Assembly: GCA_002841605.1 (NCBI GenBank)
Contig: PHAF01000047.1
Location: 1-12,436, forward strand
Reading direction: 5' to 3'
DNA length: 12,436 nt
From: Firmicutes bacterium HGW-Firmicutes-10
GTDB lineage: Bacteria > Bacillota_I > Bacilli_A > Erysipelotrichales > Erysipelotrichaceae
The stretch's first letter is position 1; every line of letters begins with the position of its first letter. A model generated the notes under the pieces. That model was not told the DNA's origin. It ran no database searches and saw nothing but the letters and a program-made list of their open reading frames with translations. Shown piece by piece: positions 1 to 5,183 of this stretch. A program made the position numbers and the translations under genes.

Positions 1-388
1 CCAGCGTCAGATATTCGTAAATCAGAGTCACTGCAAATTTTGAAAGAATGATATCGACCGGTTTTAAGGGCAATGCGAGCAGGGTCTCGATATCTCTGGA
101 AAAATAAAACACGGCCGGAATCAGAAAGATTCCGAAGAAGAAAATCATCAATGCCAGTGCATTGAAGAGAAGAGCAATAATCACACCGGTTTGTTGATAG
201 GGAGCCAGCAATGCTACGGCATCGATCGTCAAAAAATGCAGCATGGCCAGTGTCGGTAAGAATGCCACGATCATCAGCAAGATAAAACCATATAAAAGAA
301 CTTTCGAAGATTTTTTGCGTTTGCCTTGGTCAACCATGCTGAATGTGTTTTTCAGCATTGCCAAGACCAAAGATTTCAGCTTACGCAT
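1..388 (-). CDS. ABC-2-type transporter permease, N-terminal part (runs off left edge)
   Basis: Probable membrane subunit of the ABC transporter whose ATPase is encoded just upstream. The first 129 codons are present and the rest lies outside the window. Translation begins MRKLKSLVLAML. After a basic stretch (KRKKSSK) come two hydrophobic segments, about residues 33-55 and 66-92. Then follows YFSRDIETLLALPLKP, a soluble turn typical of Bacillota ABC-2-type permeases of the YthQ kind, and another hydrophobic start. The start codon overlaps the ATPase stop by 8 bp, and AGAGGT lies a few bases upstream inside the ATPase gene, so the two are translationally coupled. The substrate cannot be told. 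The family assignment rests on this turn, the hydrophobic pattern and the neighbour. Confidence 0.8.
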   Translation of the reverse strand, partial: MRKLKSLVLAMLKNTFSMVDQGKRKKSSKVLLYGFILLMIVAFLPTLAMLHFLTIDAVALLAPYQQTGVIIALLFNALALMIFFFGIFLIPAVFYFSRDIETLLALPLKPVDIILSKFAVTLIYEYLTL

Positions 389-1106
389 TTTTGGTGACCT
401 CTAAGAAAATCTCTTCCAGCGACATATTGGGATGATAATCTTTTTTCAGTTCTTCAAGTGTGCCAAAGAAAGCAATGTGACCTTTATTGATGATCGCAAC
501 TTTGTGGCACAGTTTTTCGGCAACTTCCAGTACATGAGTCGAAAAGAATACCGTTTTACCTTCTTGAGCAACTTTGCGCATCATTTCTTTGAGTGCAAAG
601 GCCGATTGAGGGTCAAGTCCGGTGAGGGGTTCATCCAATATCCATATTTTGGGATCATGAACCAACACACCCATCACGACGATTTTCTGCCTCATCCCGT
701 GTGAGTACGACAAAATCTTGTCATTGAGTGCATGATCCATTTCGAATAATTTTGCAAGATCTGTGATTCGTTGCCGACGTGATTCTGAATCAACTTCATA
801 GATGTCGGCCATCAGATTAAGATACTCCAATCCTTTCAAACGCAAGAAAATGTCTGGATTATCCGGAACAAAACCGAATTGCTTTTTAGCCATGATAGGA
901 TCTTTTCGGATATCGAATCCGTTAAGGGTAATATTGCCGGTATCCGTGTTTAGGATTCCGGTGATCATTTTCAGAGTCGTTGTTTTACCGGCGCCGTTGG
1001 GTCCGATAAAACCGACGATTTGTCCATCTTCGATGGAAAGGGAAATATTATCGACAGCCTTGACTTTGCCATTATAGACTTTCGTCACATTTTGAATATT
1101 GATCAT
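381..1106 (-). CDS. ABC transporter ATP-binding protein (ABC-2/EcsA-YthP-like)
   Basis: ATP-hydrolysing subunit that would drive the adjacent membrane permease. It is 241 aa, usual for a single nucleotide-binding domain. Visible motifs are Walker A GPNGAGKTT (residues 35-43), a signature loop reading YSHGM (134-138) instead of LSGGQ, Walker B IWILDEP (154-160), D-loop GLDP and switch histidine H191 in STH. The Q-loop position reads FVPDNPD, so the usual glutamine is aspartate or displaced. Acidic residues also occur here in EcsA/YthP-type exporters, from memory. The ATG at 1106 has AGGAG about 9 nt upstream. The gene lies 38 bp after uppP with no terminator between, and overlaps the permease start. 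Direction of transport and cargo are unknown; export is the likelier inference. Confidence 0.93.
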   Translation of the reverse strand: MINIQNVTKVYNGKVKAVDNISLSIEDGQIVGFIGPNGAGKTTTLKMITGILNTDTGNITLNGFDIRKDPIMAKKQFGFVPDNPDIFLRLKGLEYLNLMADIYEVDSESRRQRITDLAKLFEMDHALNDKILSYSHGMRQKIVVMGVLVHDPKIWILDEPLTGLDPQSAFALKEMMRKVAQEGKTVFFSTHVLEVAEKLCHKVAIINKGHIAFFGTLEELKKDYHPNMSLEEIFLEVTKNA

Positions 1107-1130
1107 GTTTGTATCTCCTGTTCAAAAGCA

Positions 1131-1159
1131 ATTCTATAACAAATTTATCCGATAAACAA
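1131..1159 (-). promoter_or_regulatory. Possible internal promoter ahead of the ABC genes
   Basis: Read on the minus strand, TTGTTT (1159-1154) is followed after 17 nt by TAGAAT (1136-1131), about 25 nt before the ATPase ATG. The -10 is a 5/6 match and the -35 only 3/6. It overlaps the 3' end of uppP. It would let the ABC pair be expressed apart from the trpS T-box transcript. Weak call. Confidence 0.3.
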
Positions 1160-1951
1160 GATTGTGAATAAACCGAGAAATACACAATAGTAAGCAAAAT
1201 AGTGCAGTTTACGTTTGATCAGCACGATTCTGAAAACTTTGATTGCATAATAAGTGACAACGCCACTGATTATGGTTGCGATCATATAGGGGATAAATAA
1301 AGATCCAAATTCCGGATTTGCCAGCATATCGGGAATACCGCCGAGGATGACGACCAGTGCGATCGGAATAAACATCAAAAAAGCAAAGCGCATCGATGTA
1401 TCCGTGTCGAAACCCTGAATCAGTGATGCTGCATTGGTCGAGCCGCTACGCGATACACCGGGCAATAGCGCGACGGCTTGAGCCAATCCAGTCAACAGTG
1501 CGTTTTTAAAACCAATGGTTTTGTTTGTCGGGTTAGGTTTGATCCTTGATGCGACAAACAGCAGTAAAGCAGTGTATAAAAGAAAGCCGCCCGCAAACTT
1601 TGGGGAGTTTAATGAGGCTTCCAGATAGTCTTTAAATAAAAGCCCGATGATCCCGGCAGGAATTGTTGCTACGATCAGTTTAAGACCGTAAAGAAAGTAC
1701 GGCTGTTTCTGTTTTGTCGGCTTGATGAAATAACCAAGCCCTAACACTACCAGATCCTTGATATCTTTGTAGTAATAAACGATGATAGCGACCAAAGAAC
1801 CGGCATGTAAAAGGATTTCCAGTGTTGCATCGGTGGTCTGTAAGCCAAACAGACTTTTCGCGATGACCAGATGGCCGGAGGATGATACAGGGATCGGTTC
1901 GGTGATGCCCTGAATGATTGCTAAAATAATGAATACAAATAGTTTTTCCAT
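1145..1951 (-). CDS. uppP: Undecaprenyl-diphosphatase (UppP/BacA family)
   Basis: Integral membrane phosphatase that converts undecaprenyl diphosphate to the monophosphate, recycling the lipid carrier of peptidoglycan and other wall polymers. Family members often confer bacitracin resistance when overproduced. It is 268 aa, normal length, and hydrophobic almost throughout. Both signature regions are present: QGITEPIPVSSSGHL near the N terminus (Q14, E18, S23-S25, H27) and PGVSRSGST (residues 164-172) with the catalytic-type arginine R168. The start lies 2 nt after the trpS stop (TAACCATG). No good ribosome site of its own is visible, so it probably depends on coupling to trpS. No terminator separates it from trpS or from the ABC genes, so it likely belongs to the T-box-led transcript. 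Confidence 0.96.
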   Translation of the reverse strand: MEKLFVFIILAIIQGITEPIPVSSSGHLVIAKSLFGLQTTDATLEILLHAGSLVAIIVYYYKDIKDLVVLGLGYFIKPTKQKQPYFLYGLKLIVATIPAGIIGLLFKDYLEASLNSPKFAGGFLLYTALLLFVASRIKPNPTNKTIGFKNALLTGLAQAVALLPGVSRSGSTNAASLIQGFDTDTSMRFAFLMFIPIALVVILGGIPDMLANPEFGSLFIPYMIATIISGVVTYYAIKVFRIVLIKRKLHYFAYYCVFLGLFTILFIG

Positions 1952-1953
1952 GG

Positions 1954-2946
1954 TTATTTCTTGAAGATTTCCAGTCCGACTTTATGTTGGACTTTCTTCA
2001 GCTTTCTAGAAGCGATGGCCTGCGCTTTCAATTTTCCTTCAAAAAGGGTTTTTTCCAAAAGATCGGTCGAAACGATTTCGCGATAGCGATTCTGAATCGG
2101 TTCAAGTAAATCAATGATGGCATCCGCAACGACTTTTTTGAATTCACCGTAATTCAGATTTTCGACCTCAGGCAATACTTGCTCGATCGAACAATTTCTG
2201 CACGAAGCCAATATCTGTAAAAGATTGGCGATTCCGGGTTGGTTTTTTGGATCAAATGCGACTTTTCCCAATGAATCCGTCACGGCTGACGCCACTTTTT
2301 TGCGAATGACAGAAGGTTCATCAAGCATATAGATGACACCTTTGTCCTGATGTTCGGATTTGCTCATTTTTTTGGCAGGGTCACTTAATGACATGATCCT
2401 GGCGCCGACTTTGGGAATCAGCGGTTCGGGGATTTTAAAGGTAGGGGAATAACGGTTGTTGAATCGCTCCGCAATATCCCTGGCGATCTCAACATGTTGT
2501 TTCTGATCTTCACCGACCGGAACGAAGTCAGGGTCGTAGACGAGGATATCGGCTGCCATCAATGTCGGATATGTATAAAATCCGACCGTCAAAGCATTTT
2601 CTCCCTTGGTCATTTTGTCTTTGAATTGGGTCATCCGGTTCATTTCGCCCAAATAACTGTTACATGCCAAAATAAATCCAAGCTGGGCGTGTTCCATGAC
2701 ATCAGACTGCAAGAAGATGATCGAGCGCTGCGGATCCAGTCCGGAGGCAAGATAAAGGGCAACCGCATCTTTGAGATACTGGCGAAGTTCCTTGGGGTCT
2801 TGATACACGGTGATGCAGTGCAGATTGGCGATAAAGACCACCATTTCATATTCGTCCTGATAATTGACAAAATTGCGCAGTGCGCCTAGATAATTTCCTA
2901 AAGTCAATTCTCCACTTGGCTTGATGCCGCTTAACATTCGTTTCAT
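1954..2946 (-). CDS. trpS: Tryptophan--tRNA ligase (class I)
   Basis: Cytoplasmic enzyme charging tRNA-Trp with tryptophan. With the start chosen here the protein is 330 aa, normal for bacterial TrpRS. The HIGH-like signature is PSGELTLGN (residues 10-18). The conserved VPVGEDQKQHVE stretch lies near 142-153. The KMSKS loop is exact at 193-197. I use the ATG at 2946 because AAAGGAG lies 7 nt upstream (2954-2960) and the protein then begins MKRMLSGIKPSGE, as family members do. The frame is open back to 2982, but that would start inside the leader's terminator hairpin. Expression should be controlled by the Trp T-box immediately upstream. uppP follows after 2 nt. Confidence 0.97.
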   Translation of the reverse strand: MKRMLSGIKPSGELTLGNYLGALRNFVNYQDEYEMVVFIANLHCITVYQDPKELRQYLKDAVALYLASGLDPQRSIIFLQSDVMEHAQLGFILACNSYLGEMNRMTQFKDKMTKGENALTVGFYTYPTLMAADILVYDPDFVPVGEDQKQHVEIARDIAERFNNRYSPTFKIPEPLIPKVGARIMSLSDPAKKMSKSEHQDKGVIYMLDEPSVIRKKVASAVTDSLGKVAFDPKNQPGIANLLQILASCRNCSIEQVLPEVENLNYGEFKKVVADAIIDLLEPIQNRYREIVSTDLLEKTLFEGKLKAQAIASRKLKKVQHKVGLEIFKK

Positions 2947-2953
2947 AGTTAGT

Positions 2954-2960
2954 CTCCTTT
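2954..2960 (-). promoter_or_regulatory. Ribosome binding site deciding the trpS start
   Basis: AAAGGAG on the minus strand, 7 nt before the ATG at 2946. It lies after the T-box terminator, which excludes the longer open frame starting at 2982. Confidence 0.85.
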
Positions 2961-2963
2961 TAA

Positions 2964-3173
2964 ATAAAAAAAAGCGCCCCATGAAGGGACGCTTGATCGC
3001 GCGGTACCACCCAACTTACTCAAAAGAGTCGCTTGTGCGGGATAACGGTGTACGCCGGTGGATGACTGATGCCACCCACAACTCCAAAAGCCCAATTCAT
3101 ATCGCAGCTTGTGACAAATTTCCACCGTCATTGTCTCTCTTTAAGCAAGGATTGCGACACTACTTCCTTTTTT
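2964..3173 (-). promoter_or_regulatory. T-box riboswitch, tryptophan-type leader of trpS
   Basis: Transcribed leader that senses uncharged tRNA and lets transcription pass when Trp-tRNA charging falls. Read on the minus strand it has the loop-E half AGTA (3163-3160), the AGAGAG motif (about 3140-3135) and a distal hairpin GACAA...TTGTC. TCGCA/TGCGA forms the upper stem, then GAA, and the Trp codon TGG at 3094-3092 just before the closing CTTTT side. The T-box core GGGTGGTACCGCG lies at 3012-3000, followed by an intrinsic terminator. The specifier sits one nucleotide further from GAA than in the alaS leader of this window. TTG in that alternative register would mean Leu, which does not fit the downstream gene. 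Confidence 0.93.
2966..2994 (-). terminator. Intrinsic terminator of the trpS T-box leader
   Basis: On the minus strand AAGCGTCCC (2994-2986), loop TTCAT and GGGGCGCTT (2980-2972) form a 9-bp stem with one G-T pair. The T-run extends through 2966. It would be replaced by the antiterminator when uncharged tRNA-Trp binds the TGGT bulge of the T-box core. Confidence 0.92.
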
Positions 3174-3188
3174 CTTTGTTGATGCTTT

Positions 3189-3218
3189 TATTTAAGCACT
3201 TTTCTTCGGTTTAATCAA
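3189..3218 (-). promoter_or_regulatory. Candidate promoter of the trpS T-box leader
   Basis: TTGATT (3218-3213), an 18-nt spacer and TAAATA (3194-3189), read on the minus strand, overlap the last codons of the permease gene. The first recognisable T-box element begins about 20 nt downstream. Both boxes are poor matches (4/6 and 3/6). It is proposed mainly because the leader needs a start here. Read-through from the permease promoter is the alternative. Confidence 0.35.
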
Positions 3219-4553
3219 TAGTCCGGCACCGATTCCCACCAAAGAAATGATAAAATACATATTAAACTTCGGAGCACTCAGGCCGCCGTAAATAACGATC
3301 GCTGCACCTAGGACGGCCAAGACCGGAATAATGTAGCCATTAAGTATGGATAATTTCTCAACTTTAGCTTTTTTAATGACACCGATATAAAGCATGACAT
3401 AGAAGACATAGGTCAATACGATCGGCAAGCCGTCGATTTCCAAACCTTCGAACATAGTCAAACCGTATTGTACGACTCCGGAAGTACTTAAGAAATGTAA
3501 GAACAGCCAGACAAGACTGATAAAGAAGGTTACCAGTGCCGATGCCAACGGGATGTCGAATTTCTTGTTTACAACAGCCAGTGCTGCAGAGAAGGGTACT
3601 TCTTCACGAAGTGCCAGTGCATAAGGCAGGCGAATGAACCCAAGGATCAAACCATTGAACGTTCCTAAAATCGAAATGACAACAAATACATAAATGATTC
3701 TCGGACCCCATGCGCCAAAGAACATCGTTGCTGCTTCACCAACAGCCGCATTGCCCAATTCCATAACGACATCAGCTCCTAAAACGGAGGTTAAGCCAAT
3801 GGTATAGGCCAGGTAAATAAGCATAATCAGGATTGGCGCAAATGTCAAAGCCAACGGCAGGTTACGTTTAGGATTTTTGATTTCATGAGCAACCGATGGA
3901 GCAACAAGCCAACCATCATAAGCGAAGGCGATCGCAATCAATGCGACAAACAAGCCGCTCATCGTGCCTCCGGTAGATGCTGCTTTTACAGCAACGATCG
4001 GATTACCCAAAACTAAGCCAAACAAAGCAAGTACGACCAAAGCCGATACTTTAGCAATTAAAGCAAAGGATTGAAATTTCCCTGCTGCTTTTGTTGCGAA
4101 ACTGTTGAAAACGAAGAAGACGACCATTAATCCCACGGTCAACACCCATGAGAAAGCAGTGAATTCTCCGGATGAGAAAGGTCCAGGTGCACCAAACAAG
4201 ACGAGGATGTAGCTAGCGGCTACCCAAGCGATGATGGCGACTAAAGCAGGATAATAAAACACGATTTGAAACCAGCCGGCCAAATAACCCAAGGTTTTAC
4301 CCCAAGCCATTTCACTATAGGTGATGATTCCGCCGACCGTATCTTCTCTTTTGGCATATTGAGCAATGGTCAATCCACCAAAAATGATACCGACGGCACC
4401 CAGTACCCAACCGAGTGAACTGAGTAAAACATTTCCGCCAACCGAACGTAAAATATCGTCGGTTTTGAAGAAAATGCCAGATCCGATGACGATGCCCGCA
4501 ATCATCGCAACTGTAGTCAAAAGACCAAACTTCCGCTGTTGTTGTGACTCCAT
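3192..4553 (-). CDS. APC-superfamily amino acid permease
   Basis: Cytoplasmic-membrane amino acid transporter. The 453-aa length and about 12 hydrophobic segments are standard for the APC superfamily. The N terminus carries the TM1 signature IVIGSGIFFK (GSGIF, residues 24-28), and GGIITYSEMAWG follows TM2, as in the LAT/SteT-like (Ser/Thr exchanger) branch. Substrate cannot be assigned. Tryptophan or another amino acid is possible given the trpS neighbour, but that is only context. The ATG at 4553 has AAAGGAGA just upstream. The gene has its own promoter about 50 nt upstream, with a cre-like box in the spacer and an inverted repeat in the leader, suggesting carbon-source and perhaps ligand control. 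No convincing terminator separates it from the trpS leader. Confidence 0.93.
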   Translation of the reverse strand: MESQQQRKFGLLTTVAMIAGIVIGSGIFFKTDDILRSVGGNVLLSSLGWVLGAVGIIFGGLTIAQYAKREDTVGGIITYSEMAWGKTLGYLAGWFQIVFYYPALVAIIAWVAASYILVLFGAPGPFSSGEFTAFSWVLTVGLMVVFFVFNSFATKAAGKFQSFALIAKVSALVVLALFGLVLGNPIVAVKAASTGGTMSGLFVALIAIAFAYDGWLVAPSVAHEIKNPKRNLPLALTFAPILIMLIYLAYTIGLTSVLGADVVMELGNAAVGEAATMFFGAWGPRIIYVFVVISILGTFNGLILGFIRLPYALALREEVPFSAALAVVNKKFDIPLASALVTFFISLVWLFLHFLSTSGVVQYGLTMFEGLEIDGLPIVLTYVFYVMLYIGVIKKAKVEKLSILNGYIIPVLAVLGAAIVIYGGLSAPKFNMYFIISLVGIGAGLLIKPKKSA

Positions 4554-4573
4554 ATCTTTCTCCTTTTGAAATT

Positions 4574-4592
4574 GTTTTCAAAACATGAAAAC
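4574..4592 (-). repeat. Perfect 7-bp inverted repeat in the permease leader (possible operator)
   Basis: GTTTTCA, 5-nt gap, TGAAAAC. It lies 10-28 nt downstream of the -10 box (TATTAT reading) and before the ribosome site. It is AT-rich and has no T-run, so it is a poor terminator. The position fits a repressor operator or a short mRNA hairpin. No regulator is identified. Confidence 0.5.
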
Positions 4593-4601
4593 TTAATGAA
4601 A

Positions 4602-4631
4602 ATAATATAGTGTAAGCGCTATTTTTGTCAA
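4602..4631 (-). promoter_or_regulatory. Sigma-A-type promoter of the amino acid permease
   Basis: Perfect -35 TTGACA (4631-4626) on the minus strand, with -10 TATTAT (4607-4602, 18-nt spacer) or TATATT (4609-4604, 16-nt spacer). The start point would fall near 4595, leaving a leader of about 40 nt that contains the inverted repeat at 4574-4592. Confidence 0.8.
4611..4624 (+). promoter_or_regulatory. cre-like CcpA operator within the permease promoter
   Basis: TGTAAGCGCTATTT matches the B. subtilis cre consensus TGWAANCGNTNWCA at 12 of 14 positions. It has the central AGCGCT palindrome and fails only at the final CA. It sits between the -35 and -10 boxes of the permease promoter, where CcpA binding would repress. 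It is about 80 nt from the spx start, so an effect on spx is less likely. Pattern match only. Confidence 0.6.
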
Positions 4632-4662
4632 GTAGTATCTTTTATTCTCTTGACATATCGTT

Positions 4663-4668
4663 TATAAT
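4663..4668 (+). promoter_or_regulatory. -10 box of the probable spx promoter
   Basis: Perfect TATAAT, placing the start near 4675 and giving a leader of roughly 19 nt. No good -35 exists at the right distance; TTTATT at 4641-4646 (16-nt spacer) is the best. TTGACA at 4650-4655 is only 7 nt from the -10, too close to be its -35. An activator or alternative control is possible. Confidence 0.5.
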
Positions 4669-4676
4669 AGGGTGAC

Positions 4677-4683
4677 AAGGAGG
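4677..4683 (+). promoter_or_regulatory. Ribosome binding site deciding the spx start
   Basis: AAGGAGG, 9 nt before the ATG at 4693. It rules out the in-frame GTG at 4672, which lies upstream of it. Confidence 0.88.
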
Positions 4684-4692
4684 TTTTATAGC

Positions 4693-5124
4693 ATGATCGT
4701 TGTCTACACATCTCCTGGCTGTGCTTCCTGCCGTAAAGTTAAACAGTGGCTGAAAGACCGTAATCTGAAATTCATCGAAAAAAATATATTTACGACCTTA
4801 CTGAATGAGAGTGAAATCAAGCATTTGCTGATGCGCTCGGAAAACGGTACGGAAGATATTATCTCGAAACGTTCGAAAGTCATACAAGAACTGAAAATCG
4901 ATTTAGATGAATTGTCGATGAGTGCTTTGGTCAAGTTTATCCAGAACAACCCATCGGTACTCAAACGTCCGATTATCCTGAATGAACGGAGCTTCTTGGT
5001 CGGTTACGACGAAGAGGAAATCGGTGCATTCGTTCCGCCGGAACTGCGCAATATTGCCAAGGCAAATTGCGGACCGAGCTGTCCGAATTTCTGCACGTGC
5101 GGAGAAGTCCGTCAAGAGAATTAA
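4693..5124 (+). CDS. spx: Spx-family transcriptional regulator with Cys-rich C-terminal tail
   Basis: ArsC-like thiol-stress regulator that in Bacillota binds the RNA polymerase alpha C-terminal domain and redirects transcription under disulfide stress. The redox switch CASC lies at residues 10-13. G52, the residue known to contact alpha in B. subtilis Spx, is at the same position, as are R60 and R92 (KRPIIL, 91-96). LVGYDEEEI (102-110) is also Spx-like. The protein is 143 aa, against about 131 in B. subtilis. The extra length includes a tail with four cysteines, C126, C130, C134 and C136 (CGPSCPNFCTCG), that I do not know from standard Spx. The stop is followed at once by a terminator, so the tail is not a read-through artefact. 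A non-Spx ArsC-like paralog is possible but less likely. Confidence 0.93.
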   Translation: MIVVYTSPGCASCRKVKQWLKDRNLKFIEKNIFTTLLNESEIKHLLMRSENGTEDIISKRSKVIQELKIDLDELSMSALVKFIQNNPSVLKRPIILNERSFLVGYDEEEIGAFVPPELRNIAKANCGPSCPNFCTCGEVRQEN

Positions 5125-5125
5125 G

Positions 5126-5151
5126 GCTATGATGTTTCATAGCTTTTTTTT
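5126..5151 (+). terminator. Intrinsic terminator of spx
   Basis: GCTATGA (5126-5132), loop TGTT, TCATAGC (5137-5143) form a perfect 7-bp stem followed by eight T. It starts one base after the spx stop codon. It makes spx a single-gene transcript unless read through. Confidence 0.92.
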
Positions 5152-5164
5152 ATTGTGTTATAAT
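5136..5164 (+). promoter_or_regulatory. Promoter of mnmA-CPBP-recD2, overlapping the spx terminator
   Basis: Extended -10 TGTTATAAT (5156-5164) with perfect TATAAT at 5159-5164. A 4/6 -35, TTCATA (5136-5141), lies 17 nt upstream inside the 3' arm of the spx terminator. The start would be about 5171, just ahead of the ribosome site GAGGTGA (5174-5180). Confidence 0.7.
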
Positions 5165-5183
5165 AGATTCGTTGAGGTGAAAT

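Noticed and set aside
432..1077. Open frames on the plus strand opposite the ABC ATPase
   Set aside because: Shadows of a well-supported gene on the other strand.
2494..2889. 131-codon open frame on the plus strand opposite trpS
   Set aside because: Antisense shadow of a clear trpS with all motifs; the protein has no recognisable family and no ribosome site was seen.
2947..2982. Longer trpS start at 2982
   Set aside because: It would begin inside the T-box terminator and add residues not seen in TrpRS; the ribosome site supports 2946.
3180..3200. Small hairpin GTGCTT/AAGCAT at the permease stop codon as a terminator
   Set aside because: Only 6 bp with wobble and no T-run after it on the minus strand.
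2921..3214. Open frames on both strands across the trpS leader
   Set aside because: The region is explained fully by the T-box RNA and its terminator.
4650..4668. TTGACA plus TATAAT as a complete spx promoter
   Set aside because: The spacer is only 7 nt; the two hexamers cannot serve one sigma-A holoenzyme.
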